Shown here: positions 43,966-52,392 of the stretch, piece after piece
Layout: every line of letters starts with the position of its first letter
Position numbering within the stretch: the stretch's first letter is position 1
From: Amycolatopsis camponoti
GTDB lineage: Bacteria > Actinomycetota > Actinomycetes > Mycobacteriales > Pseudonocardiaceae
NCBI RefSeq assembly: GCF_902497555.1
Contig: NZ_CABVGP010000001.1
Coordinates: 3,452,501 to 3,516,500, forward strand
Reading direction: 5' to 3'
Length of the DNA: 64,000 bases
Translations under genes and position numbers: made by a program
Notes under the pieces: generated by a model
What the model saw: only the letters and a program-made list of their open reading frames with translations
Told to the model about the DNA's origin: nothing
Databases searched by the model: none

Positions 43966-45138
43966 TCAGGCGGCGTAGCGGTTCACGGGGCGGGCGAGCC
44001 CGAGCAGGCCGCGCAGGGTCGAGGCCTCGTACTCGCGGCGGAAGGCACCGCGCCGCTGCAGTTCCGGGACCAGGCCGCGACTGATCGCGGTGAGGTCGTG
44101 CGGCACCGCGCCGGGGTGCAACCGGAAGCCGGAGAGCCCGGCCTCGTGCCAGTCGAGGAGCCGATCGGCCAGTTGCGTGGGTGTCCCCACGAAGACGTCG
44201 GCGTCGGACTGGTATTCGGCACCGGCCAGGTCGTCCAGCCGGGCTTTCCGCTCGGCCGCGTCGTCCCCGAGGAAGACGACGAGATCGGCGAAGACGTGCA
44301 GCGGGTCTTGCGTCCGCCCGGCGGTTTCCTGCTCGGCGCGGACCTCGCCGACGATCACCTCGGCGTGCTCGCGGTCGTGCGGCGTCACGTAGACGACGTC
44401 GGCGGCGCGGGCCGCGAGGCGGTAGGGGACCGTCGCGTGCGCGAGCGCGGTCACCAACGGCTGGCCCTGCGGTGGCCGTGGCGTGATGGCCGGGCCCTTG
44501 ACCGAGAACCAGCGGCCCTCGAAGTCGATGTAGTGCAGCTTGTGACGGTCGAGGAACCGGCTGGTCGCGACGTCCCGGATCACCGCGTCGTCCTCCCAGC
44601 TGTCCCAGAGCCTTCGCAGCACTTCGACGTAGTCCGCGGCTTCGTCGAAGAGGTCCACGAAGTGCGCGGGGAAGTCCCCGGGCGCGGGCAGCCGGAATTC
44701 GGGGAACTCGCGGCGGCCGAAGTGCGCGGCTTCGCTTCGGCTGCCCGACACGCGCACGCGGACCCCGGCGCGCCCGGTGCTGACGTAGTCGAGCGTGGCG
44801 ATCGCCTTGCTCAGGTGGAACGGCTCGGTGTGGGTGACCACGGCGGTCGGGACCAGCCCGATGTGCCGGGTGCGCGGCGCGACGCGGGCGGCGACCAGGA
44901 CCGCGTCCAGCCGGCCGCGGACTTCGTCGGTGCGCTCGTCGGGCCCGTCGAGCCGGCTGGACTGCAGGGCGAGCGAGTCTTCGATGGTCACGAAATCGAG
45001 CAGGCCCCGCTCGGCTTCGACGACGAGGTCGGTCCAGTAGCCGGCGGTGAACAGCTCGGCGGGCCGGGCGTCCGGGTCCCGCCAGGCGGCCGGGTGCCAG
45101 CCCGCACCGTCGAGGGCGACGGCCAGGTGCAGCGTCAT
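43966..45138 (-). CDS. LLM-class flavin-dependent oxidoreductase
   Basis: A 390-residue LLM protein. Motifs include FVTIEDSLALQ, HIGLVPTAVVTHTEPFHLSKAIATLDYVSTGRAGVRVRVSGS (the barrel signature), PPQGQPLVTALAH and GTPTQLADRLLDWHEAGLSGFRLHPG. It is the third gene of the operon, 18 bp after the preceding one. The four genes differ in sequence and length, which suggests successive or alternative oxygenation of related substrates rather than gene amplification. Confidence 0.85.
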   Translation of the reverse strand: MTLHLAVALDGAGWHPAAWRDPDARPAELFTAGYWTDLVVEAERGLLDFVTIEDSLALQSSRLDGPDERTDEVRGRLDAVLVAARVAPRTRHIGLVPTAVVTHTEPFHLSKAIATLDYVSTGRAGVRVRVSGSRSEAAHFGRREFPEFRLPAPGDFPAHFVDLFDEAADYVEVLRRLWDSWEDDAVIRDVATSRFLDRHKLHYIDFEGRWFSVKGPAITPRPPQGQPLVTALAHATVPYRLAARAADVVYVTPHDREHAEVIVGEVRAEQETAGRTQDPLHVFADLVVFLGDDAAERKARLDDLAGAEYQSDADVFVGTPTQLADRLLDWHEAGLSGFRLHPGAVPHDLTAISRGLVPELQRRGAFRREYEASTLRGLLGLARPVNRYAA

Positions 45139-45156
45139 CGCGCTTCTCCCTTCGCG

Positions 45157-46275
45157 TCAGCGGTTCCAGTGTTCGGCGAGCAGTTCGTAGGACCGCACCC
45201 GGTCGGCGTGGTCGTGGGTGATGGTCGTGATGACGAGTTCGTCCGCGCCGGTCGCTTCCTGCAGCTGTCGCAGCCGGGTGGTGACCGTGGCCGGCGAGCC
45301 GGCGAACTGGGTGCCGACGCGGTCGGCGACCAGTGCCCGGTCTTCGTCCGTCCACTCGTGCGTGGCGGCTTCTTCCGGCGCGGGGAAGGGGATCGCGCCC
45401 TCGGCGCGGCGGATGCTGCGCACCCACGAGCCGTAGCCGGACGCCAGTTTCCGGGCCGTGGCGTCGTCTTCGGCGACGACGACGTCGGCCGACACAGCGA
45501 CGTACGGCTTCGGAAGCGCGTCCGACGGCTGGAACGCCGCCCGGTACGCGTCGACGGCTTCGAGCACGCTCGACGGGCTGACGTGGTAGTTCGCGGCGAA
45601 CCGCAGGGAGTTGCGCCCGGCCACGGACGCGCTCTGCCCGCCGCTGCTGCCGAGGATCCAGATCTGCGGCCGCGTGCCTTCGCCGGGCACGGCGTGGGCC
45701 TCGAGTCCGTCGGCGGAGCGGTAGGTGCCGTGGAGCAGGGCGAGGATGTCGTCGACCTGCTCGCCGTAGTCGGGGGACTCGGCGCCGGGCTGCTGCAGGA
45801 GCCCGAACGTCAGCCCGAGGCGGGATGAGCGTGCCAGGCCGCTGAAGTCGGGTTTCGGTGGGATCAGCAGGCCGTTGACCGTCTGGGCGGGCACTACCGG
45901 CCGCGCGGCCGCCGCGGCGTATTCGCGGACGAGTTGCTTGCCGCTGCGGCCGAGTCCGAGGTCGAGCCGTCCGGGGTGCAACGCGTCGATGAGGCCGAAC
46001 TCCTCGACCGTGGCCAGCGGGGTGCGGTGCGCGAGCTGGACGCCGGCGGACCCGAGCCGGATGCGTTCGGTGGCGCCCGCGACGAGAGCGATGAGGATCG
46101 GTGGGGACGCGCCGGCGACGCCCGGGTTGAGGTGGTGTTCGGCGAACCAGTAGCGCCGGTAGCCGAAGCGTTCGGCCTGCTGCGCGAGATCGACGGTGTT
46201 GCGGACGGCGTCGGCGGCGGTGGCGCCGGAGCTGACCGGGACGAGGTCGAGGACGGACAACGGGACTTCGGGCAT
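45157..46275 (-). CDS. LLM-class flavin-dependent oxidoreductase (MsnO8-like)
   Basis: A 372-residue LLM protein of the luciferase-like short subfamily: PLSVLDLVPVSSGATAADAVRNTVDLAQQAERFGYRRYWFAEHH at the start, then LGSAGVQLAHRTPLATVEEFGLIDALHPGRLDLGLGRSG, and a later PQIWILGSSGGQSASVAGR. It starts at ATG 46275 after AAAGGA. The adjacent LLM gene is 11 bp upstream. Related proteins use FMNH2 or F420. Which cofactor applies here cannot be read from the sequence. Confidence 0.85.
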   Translation of the reverse strand: MPEVPLSVLDLVPVSSGATAADAVRNTVDLAQQAERFGYRRYWFAEHHLNPGVAGASPPILIALVAGATERIRLGSAGVQLAHRTPLATVEEFGLIDALHPGRLDLGLGRSGKQLVREYAAAAARPVVPAQTVNGLLIPPKPDFSGLARSSRLGLTFGLLQQPGAESPDYGEQVDDILALLHGTYRSADGLEAHAVPGEGTRPQIWILGSSGGQSASVAGRNSLRFAANYHVSPSSVLEAVDAYRAAFQPSDALPKPYVAVSADVVVAEDDATARKLASGYGSWVRSIRRAEGAIPFPAPEEAATHEWTDEDRALVADRVGTQFAGSPATVTTRLRQLQEATGADELVITTITHDHADRVRSYELLAEHWNR

Positions 46276-46286
46276 GAGCGGTCCTT

Positions 46287-47330
46287 TCAGGCGGGCCATG
46301 GCGGGGCGGGCATCTCGCGGCGCAGCGCGGGCGCGACGTCGGACTGGAACAGCTCGAGCGCGTCCCGGTGCTGCCGGGCGGTGAGCCCGTCGCGGTCGGC
46401 GTGCAGGTGCATGACCTGGTGCCCGAGTTCCTTCTGGTAGCGCAGTACCTTGTCGACGACCTGCGCCGGGCTCCCGATCAGCGCGGAGCTGCGCTCGACG
46501 AAGTCGTCCAGGGTCCGGAAGACCGGCTCCAGCCCGAGCCGCGTCTGCATGGCCAGCCGGCTTTCGAAGATCGGCCGGTAGGTTTCGAGCGCCTCCTGCG
46601 TGGTGCGGGCGACGTGGAAGCCCGCGGTGCCCGCTCCGACGAGCGCAGCGGCGGGGTCGCGGCCGTGGTGGGCCCACCTCTCGCGGTAGTGCCGGACCAG
46701 CTCGGCGTACGGCTCGACGGGGTTGGTGACGTTCGCCGAGAACAGCGGGTCGCCCCACTTCGCGGCGAGTTCCACGGAGTCGCGGCTGGTCGCGCTGCCG
46801 TGCCACACGCGGATCGGGTGCTGTAGCGGCCGCGGCCAGACCTCGGCGTCGGTGAGCGACGGCCGGAAGCGTCCGGACCAGGTGACCTTGTCCTCGCGCC
46901 ACAGCCGCCGGAACAGCTCGTAGCCTTCGGCGTTGCGGTCCCACTGGTCGTCCGGGGTGACGTGGAACAGCTCGCGCTGGGCGGCGCCGTTCCCCTTGCC
47001 GATGATCAGCTCCAGGCGGCCGCCGGAGAGGTTGTCGAGGGTCGAGTAGTCCTCGAACGCGCGCACCGGGTCGAGCAGGCTGAGCGTGGTGACGGCGGTG
47101 AACAGCCGGATCCGGGACGTCCGTGCGGCGATGTGGCTCAGGACCACGGGCGGCGACGACGAGATGAACGGCCGCTCGTGCCGCTCGCCGACCGCATAGC
47201 CGTCGAAGCCCAGCTCTTCGGCGAGCTCGGCGTTCGCCACCACCTCCCGGAGCCGCTCGTGGGTGGGCGCCAGGCTGCCGGTGACCGCGTCGGGGACGTG
47301 GGTGATGAGGGTGATGAGCAAGAACTTCAC
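46287..47330 (-). CDS. LLM-class flavin-dependent oxidoreductase
   Basis: A 347-residue LLM protein and the first gene of the four-gene operon. It starts MKFLLITLITHVPD, then LAEELGFDGYAVGERHERPFISSSPPVVLSHIAARTSRIRLFTAVTTLSLLDPVRAFEDYSTLDNLSGGRLELIIGKGN, with a C-terminal DEFV/ALIGSPAQVVDKVLRYQKELGHQVMHLH region typical of the bacterial luciferase-like fold. The promoter would lie in the 286-bp gap to the divergent VOC gene. Its substrate is unknown. Confidence 0.85.
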   Translation of the reverse strand: MKFLLITLITHVPDAVTGSLAPTHERLREVVANAELAEELGFDGYAVGERHERPFISSSPPVVLSHIAARTSRIRLFTAVTTLSLLDPVRAFEDYSTLDNLSGGRLELIIGKGNGAAQRELFHVTPDDQWDRNAEGYELFRRLWREDKVTWSGRFRPSLTDAEVWPRPLQHPIRVWHGSATSRDSVELAAKWGDPLFSANVTNPVEPYAELVRHYRERWAHHGRDPAAALVGAGTAGFHVARTTQEALETYRPIFESRLAMQTRLGLEPVFRTLDDFVERSSALIGSPAQVVDKVLRYQKELGHQVMHLHADRDGLTARQHRDALELFQSDVAPALRREMPAPPWPA

Positions 47331-47616
47331 GCGTTCTCCACTTCACGGGCTCGGTACTCCACAGCTAGCCCGAGCCGAGGCCGCGCCGCACTCGTGTTCA
47401 CGATGTGGGCGCGGCCCGCCGAAGCGGTCAGGCAGCGGCGAACGTGACGATCGTGGTGAGGAAGGCGTCCTTGTGGCGGGCGAGTCGGGCCGGACCAGCT
47501 CGGGGGCGGCGGGGAGCTCCCGCGCGTCGGGCAGCACCCGCAGCTCGGCCGCGGCCGCCTCGTCGGTGATCCGCTCGCGAATGGATCCGGTGACTCTCGT
47601 GCAATAGCGTAACGGC
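47331..47616. promoter_or_regulatory. Divergent promoter region of the LLM operon and VOC gene
   Basis: 286 bases between divergent starts. A minus-strand stretch (FLTTIVTFAAA near 47,430-47,460) looks like the tail of a lost gene, but nothing more can be supported. Confidence 0.35.
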
Positions 47617-48006
47617 GTGGCGAATTTCGAAGCTGTCCAAGTGAACCTGTGGTGCGATGACGTGGAGCGCTGCGCCGCGTTCTTCCGGAGCCTCGGGATG
47701 CCCGAGAAGTTCCGCTTCCCTTCGCACGGCGAGCCGCACCAGATCGAAGTGGAGGCCGCGGGCGTGCGGATCGGGTTCAGCGCGGCCCGCGTCGGCAGTG
47801 AGTTCTTCGGCATCGCAACGACTCCCGGGGAGAACACGGAGGTCGTGTTGTGGTGCGACGACGTTGACGACCTGCATCGGAGGGCGCTCGAGGCGGGGGG
47901 CTCACCCGTGAAGAGCCCGACCGGCTCGCCGGACGGGCGGCTGCGGTACTCCTGGGTGCGAGACCCCGAGGGCCACCGTGTGAAGTTCGTGCAGGAACGC
48001 GCCTGA
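47617..48006 (+). CDS. VOC-family (glyoxalase-like) protein
   Basis: A 129-residue protein with GTG start 47617. Two beta-alpha-beta-beta-beta modules are visible: FEAVQVNLWCDDVERCAAFFRSLGM...GEPHQIEVEAAGVRIGFSAA, and TEVVLWCDDVDDLHRRALEAGGSPVKSPTGSPDGRLRYSWVRDPEGHRVKFVQ, with the closing DPEGHRVKF typical of the family. Metal-ligand positions are partly conserved (E in the last strand is V here), so catalysis is uncertain. Divergent from the LLM operon. Confidence 0.75.
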   Translation: MANFEAVQVNLWCDDVERCAAFFRSLGMPEKFRFPSHGEPHQIEVEAAGVRIGFSAARVGSEFFGIATTPGENTEVVLWCDDVDDLHRRALEAGGSPVKSPTGSPDGRLRYSWVRDPEGHRVKFVQERA

Positions 48007-48050
48007 GCCCCACCTCCGCGGGCACGCGGATCGCCCTGGGGCGCCGGTGG

Positions 48051-48314
48051 TCACCCGGACCGGCCGAAGAGCCGGTGCGTGCCCGGCGCGGCGCGGTTGA
48101 GTGCCACGATGTCCTCGAAGATCGACGCGTCCGGTTCCCAGGATTCGATGATCGCCAGAATCGCCTGCCGCCGCACGATCGCCGCGTCGTGGTCGGCGAG
48201 TGTCGTCTGGACGAGCGCGTTCCAGGCACTGACGACCGGGCGACCGAGCTGCTGCTCGATCCAGACGCCTTGGGGCTTGCCGTCCTCGAGCATCCTTGAT
48301 GCGGCCGGCCGCAT
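48051..48314 (-). CDS. Hypothetical protein (87 aa)
   Basis: An 87-residue helical reading frame: GVWIEQQLGRPVVSAWNALVQTTLADHDAAIVRRQAILAIIESW, then SIFEDIVALNRAAPGTHRLFGRS. Composition and codon use look real, but the family is not recognised. It lies directly after the broken dnaE2 on the same strand and may itself be the tail of a truncated gene, since its first codons lack a ribosome site. Confidence 0.4.
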   Translation of the reverse strand: MRPAASRMLEDGKPQGVWIEQQLGRPVVSAWNALVQTTLADHDAAIVRRQAILAIIESWEPDASIFEDIVALNRAAPGTHRLFGRSG

Positions 48315-48384
48315 TCAGTGTCGTCGGAACCTCTGACCTCCTCGCGGAAGGTCACTCCTTCCTCTACGAGACGCCGGAGCAGGC

Positions 48385-49300
48385 TGTCTCGACGGTGGCG
48401 CAATCGTCCTTGTCCCACTGCAAGATCTACCGGTCGGCCATGGACGCCCACTCGACCGGCACGATCGCTGACACGGGCTGCTTGGAGATCACCATGCCGC
48501 CGGAGTGGATGCCGAGTGGCGCGGGAAGTCCTCGATCCGACGGCCAGCTCGAGCACATCGCCGGGGATCTCCCCGGCGCTCTGCTGTTTCGTCGCGGCGA
48601 CGCCGTCCCAGCGGTCGACCAACTTGCCGTAGGCGTCCTGCTGCCCGGGTGAGTGTCCGAGTGCCTTCGCCGCGTCCCGTACCGCCGACGGGGCGCGCTA
48701 GGTGATGACGTTGGCGACCTGCGCGGCGTGGAACCGGCTGTGCTTCTCGTAGACGTATTGGATGGCTTCCTCGCGGCGGTCGGATTCGATGTCGATGTCC
48801 GGTGGCCCGTCCCGCTCCGGGGCCAGGAAGCGCTCGAATAGCAGGTTCCATTTCACCGGGTCGGCGTGGCAGATCCCGAGCGCGTAGCAGACCGCGGAGT
48901 TTGCCGCCGAATCACGGCTTCGGCAGCGGCGCCGGCCCAGGTCAGTTCGGCTAGGACCGACATCTCGTCATGCCCCGGCCGGCACGTCGAACGGCGGCAG
49001 ATCCGGTGCCACGAGCTGCAGGGCGAACGCCACCTCGGCGCCGCTGCTCCATCCCTGAGCGCAGGAACGCCTGCCCGAGGGCGGCCGCCACCCTTTCAGC
49101 TCCTCGGCCGACCGCCGGGCGCGGACCGCGGCGACAGCGTCGGCGACCGGGGCGTCTTCCGGGCGGTCGTAAGGACCGCAGCCACGACGGGCGCGACCAG
49201 CCCGAGGGTGGCTGCGACGGTTCGCCGCGTTCCCGCCATCGCTGAACGGTGGGCCGCAGCCGGCGGGGCCAGCGGCGGTCTCGCTACCCGGCGGAAGAGG
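48385..49300 (-). pseudogene. dnaE2: Error-prone DNA polymerase DnaE2, heavily decayed
   Basis: Fragments in several frames lie in the right order for DnaE2. DAVAAVRARRSAEELKGW and FALQLVAPDLPPFDVPAG are followed, after a deletion, by [10 protein letters not shown] and then [44 protein letters not shown] and a stop. PGQQDAYGKLVDRWDGVAAT, GEIPGDVLELA, HSGGMVISKQPVSAIVPVEW, a TAG, and LQWDKDDCATVE follow. Two codons are missing in the catalytic region: the usual PDIDxDIES reads PDIDIES, which removes one acidic residue of the active site. The PHP domain and the C-terminal third are absent. It cannot be functional. A functional copy elsewhere is possible. Confidence 0.8.
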
Positions 49301-50198
49301 CGGTGCCCGATTCGCCGCAAAGGCATCGTGTGCACGCTTCGACAACGACATGCACGGCGCGGCGGTCGTCCTTGGCTCGCCAGGCCACAGCGAGTTCGCA
49401 CGGGCTGAGCCCGGTCACGGGGCGGTACACGATGTCGTCGCGCTGATAGATCTCGGCGTTGCCGGCGGACAGCAGCACCACCCCGAGTCCGGAGGCGACG
49501 GCTTCGAGGGATTCCTCGGCGGTTTCGGCCTCGGCGACGACCCGGGCCGGTGCCGGGCGCTGGTCGTTTCCCAGCCAGAACTCGCGAAGCGGTCCTGCCG
49601 AGCGGGGGAGCGCGACGAAGGGCTCGTCGGCGAGCTCACCCAGCGGGACGACCGTTCGGGGCGCGAGCCGGTGACCGGCGGGCAGGGCCACCCAGCGCTC
49701 CTCGCTGGCGACGACCTTCCACGAGTACTCGCCGTCGTCCGGGATCGGTAGCCAGGCGATGGCCACGTCCACCTCGCCGCTGGAGAGTCCGACGGTGGGG
49801 TCACTCCAGGGGACTTGCCGGAACAGCAGCTTCCAGCCCGGCAGCGATGTCGCCATCCTGGCCGTGACGTGGGGGATGAGACCACGGCCGATCCTCGTGT
49901 GAAAGCCGACTTTCAAGGTGGTGTGCTGTGCGGTGACCGCGTCGAAGACCGCGCTCTGCGCAACCGCCCATTGCTCGATGATCCGCTGGGCCTGCGGCAG
50001 CAGCGCCGCGCCCGCCGCGGTCAGCGCGACGGCGCGGTGGTCCCGTTCGAACAGCGCGACCTGCAACGAGGTTTCCAGCCGGCGGATCTGCTTGCTCAGC
50101 GACGGCTGGGCGATGAACAGCCGGTGGGCTGCCCTGGTGAAGCTGAGCTCTTCGGCCACCGCGACGAAGTAGCGCAGATCCCGGACGTGGACATCCAT
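49284..50198 (-). CDS. LysR-family transcriptional regulator
   Basis: A 304-residue LysR regulator. The N-terminal winged helix is MDVHVRDLRYFVAVAEELSFTRAAHRLFIAQPSLSKQIRRLETSLQVALFERD. The effector domain follows (LKVGFHTRIGRGLIPHVTARM, GEVDVAIAWLPIPDD, VASGLGVVLLSAGNAEIYQRDDIVYRPV). The start can be ATG 50198 or GTG 50204. A palindrome (ATAGCC-ACA-GGCTAT) overlaps the start, as expected for autorepression. It is divergent from an LLM oxidoreductase gene, the likely target. Its end touches the decayed dnaE2. Confidence 0.85.
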   Translation of the reverse strand: MDVHVRDLRYFVAVAEELSFTRAAHRLFIAQPSLSKQIRRLETSLQVALFERDHRAVALTAAGAALLPQAQRIIEQWAVAQSAVFDAVTAQHTTLKVGFHTRIGRGLIPHVTARMATSLPGWKLLFRQVPWSDPTVGLSSGEVDVAIAWLPIPDDGEYSWKVVASEERWVALPAGHRLAPRTVVPLGELADEPFVALPRSAGPLREFWLGNDQRPAPARVVAEAETAEESLEAVASGLGVVLLSAGNAEIYQRDDIVYRPVTGLSPCELAVAWRAKDDRRAVHVVVEACTRCLCGESGTASSAG

Positions 50199-50211
50199 AG
50201 CCACAGGCTAT
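50197..50211. promoter_or_regulatory. LysR-type palindrome overlapping the regulator start
   Basis: ATAGCC-ACA-GGCTAT is a perfect 6-bp inverted repeat with a 3-bp centre, sharing the T-N-A geometry of LysR boxes. It covers the LysR start codon and faces the divergent LLM promoter. Confidence 0.6.
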
Positions 50212-50288
50212 AGCCGCAAGTCTTGGACGGCCGGTCCCGGGCTGTCCGACGATGGGAAGTGATCATCGACGGCAGGAGGGCACGGGTA

Positions 50289-51149
50289 ATGGAACTGGGA
50301 GTGTCGGGACTGAACGCGAAAGCCACGCTGGGCCCGGCCGAGACGGTCAAGCTGGCGCGGCTGGCCGAGGATCTCGGCTATTCGTCGTGGTGGGCCGGTG
50401 ACCATGTGGTGCTGCCCAGCCCCCGGGTGGCGGCGGCGCCGATGGAGCCGACCGACCCGATTCTCGACCCCCTGGTCCACTTGTCCTACGTCGCGGCCGT
50501 CACCCGGCGGCTGGAGCTCGGGACCGGGATCGTGATCTTGCCGCAACGCAACCCGCTTGTCCTCGCCAAGCAGGCCGCGAGCCTGGACGTGCTCAGCGGT
50601 GGCCGCTTGCTGCTCGGCGTCGGCGCCGGATACCTCGAACCCGAGATGCGCGCGGTCGGCGTCGCGATGTCCGAACGAGGCCGCCGTACCGATGAATACC
50701 TCGATGCGATGACGACGTTGTGGACCGACCCGGCTCCCGCGTACCAGGGCCGGTTCGTCGCGTTCCGGAACGTCGACGCGCATCCCCGCCCGGCCCGGCG
50801 AGGCGGGCCGCGCATCGTGATCGGTGGTCACAGCCGGGCCGCCTTCCGCCGCGCGATCACCCGCGGCCACGGCTGGTTCGGCAACGGCACGCTCGATGAC
50901 CTGCCCCGGCACCTGGCCGGCCTACGGCAGGCCGCGAGCGAGGTCGAGCGCCCGGAGCGGCTGGGAAAGCTGGAGATCAGTTACCTGCCACTGGATCCGG
51001 TGGTGGTGGAACCTCGTGCTGCGCAGCGCTACGCCGAGCTTGGAGTGGACCGCCTGGTGATCTACCCGCTGCCGATCGAGGATCCGTCGGAGGTCGCGCG
51101 GTTCCTGGAACACCACGCCGGCTTGCCGCACAGTCCGGGTTCACCGTGA
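50289..51149 (+). CDS. LLM-class oxidoreductase, probably F420-dependent
   Basis: A 286-residue LLM protein with the F420-type pattern: KLARLAEDLGYSSWWAGDHVVLPSP, LSYVAAVTRRLELGTGIVILPQRNPLVLAKQAASLDVLSGGRLLLGVGAGYLEPEMRAVG, and RGGPRIVIGGHSRAAFRRAI. F420 use is inferred from the actinomycete context. It starts at ATG 50289 and is divergent from the LysR gene. Its substrate is not known. Confidence 0.85.
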   Translation: MELGVSGLNAKATLGPAETVKLARLAEDLGYSSWWAGDHVVLPSPRVAAAPMEPTDPILDPLVHLSYVAAVTRRLELGTGIVILPQRNPLVLAKQAASLDVLSGGRLLLGVGAGYLEPEMRAVGVAMSERGRRTDEYLDAMTTLWTDPAPAYQGRFVAFRNVDAHPRPARRGGPRIVIGGHSRAAFRRAITRGHGWFGNGTLDDLPRHLAGLRQAASEVERPERLGKLEISYLPLDPVVVEPRAAQRYAELGVDRLVIYPLPIEDPSEVARFLEHHAGLPHSPGSP

Positions 51150-51738
51150 CCGGCTCGGCGAGTTCGCCCCCGAGTCCATCCGCGCGTCGGCATATCCGGA
51201 CGTTCGGGTCGCCGTCGCCATGATCGGTCCACGGGCGGATCTGGAACATGTTCTGTCGGTGGACCAGCTTCTGCCGCCGGTCCCATGACTGGCAACGTGG
51301 TGGTCCCACGGCTGGAGTTGCCACTGGGGCCGGACACGGCGCGGCGGCGAAAGAGCCGCTGTTGTTCCAGGACTCGACTCAAAGCGCGACCCCACCGGTG
51401 GGGGCCACCGAACGGAATTGCGGGCTGAACGCCGCACTGCGGGAGCGGTGCGGCGCGATGGTGGCCGCAGCCGAGTGGACCGTCGCCGTCTGGGCCGTCC
51501 GGCGACTTCCTTCAACGTGGTGACCAGGTCTGCAGCGGTGATCCTGCACGAGGCCGTCGTTTTGCCGTCACGGCATCCCCCGGATCGCTCGGGTTAGCAG
51601 CATTAACCGTCGTGCCACCGCGAGGACGCGGCATGAGTGCCCTCAACGGGTGAAAGCCACTGGCCGGTCGGCCCGACGTGCCAGGACAAGACGCGGGCGG
51701 CGATCATCCGCCGCGCCGAACCAGACGATGCTGTCGGG
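51150..51738. other. Intergenic stretch with a short coding remnant
   Basis: Around 51,150-51,287 the plus strand, in another frame, reads GEFAPESIRASAYPDVRVAVAMIGPRADLEHVLSVDQLLPPVP and a stop. This looks like the tail of an oxidoreductase gene whose main part is missing. The remainder of the 590 bases shows no recognisable gene. Confidence 0.4.
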
Positions 51739-52392
51739 TTAGCGCACCAGGCCGGATTCCCACGCCCAGACCGCAATTTCGGTGCGGTTGCGAGCCGCGA
51801 TCTTGCGCTGGACCGAGGCGAGGTGCGTCTTGACCGTCGACAGCGAGATCATCAGCTGCTCGGTGATCTCGGCGTTCGTTCGGCCCCGGGCGATGGCCTG
51901 GGTGACCTCGAGCTCTCGCTGACTCAGGGGCGGATCGGCGCGGCGGGCGTTGCGGCGGGCCGGGGACGCGGTGAAGTGGGCGAGCAGCCGAGTGGTGATC
52001 GACGGCGAGACGAGTGCTTCGCCGTTCGCGGCCGCATGCACCGCCTCGACCAGCAGACCTGGGCCGGCGTCCTTCAGCAGGAAGCCGCAGGCGCCGGCGC
52101 AGAGGGCCTCGTGGACCAGCTCGTCGAGGTCGAAGGTGGTGACGACCAGGACGCGCAGCGGATCCTCGACGTCTGGGCCGGCCAGCTGACGGGTGGCATC
52201 CAAGCCGTCGAGGACGGGCATGCGGATGTCCATGAGCGTGACGTCGGGCCGCAGCTCCTGGGCCAGCTGGACCGCCCGCCGGCCGTCGCCGGCCTCGCCG
52301 ACCACCTCGACGCCAGGCACCCGCTCCAGGATCAGCCGGAACCCGGTGCGCACCATGGCCTGGTCGTCGGCCAGCAGGACTCGCAGGGTCAC
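51739..52392 (-). CDS. NarL/LuxR-type response regulator
   Basis: A 217-residue response regulator. The receiver domain has VLLADD near the start, the phosphoacceptor Asp55 in LMDIRMPVLDG, and VVTTFDLDELVHEAL...GACGFLLKD. The LuxR-type C-terminus is LSQRELEVTQAIARGRTNAEITEQLMISLSTVKTHLASVQRKIAARNRTEIAVWAWESG. GTG 52392 overlaps the kinase stop (GTGA), so both proteins are made from one message. Phosphorylated by the adjacent kinase; target genes unknown. Confidence 0.9.
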   Translation of the reverse strand: MTLRVLLADDQAMVRTGFRLILERVPGVEVVGEAGDGRRAVQLAQELRPDVTLMDIRMPVLDGLDATRQLAGPDVEDPLRVLVVTTFDLDELVHEALCAGACGFLLKDAGPGLLVEAVHAAANGEALVSPSITTRLLAHFTASPARRNARRADPPLSQRELEVTQAIARGRTNAEITEQLMISLSTVKTHLASVQRKIAARNRTEIAVWAWESGLVR

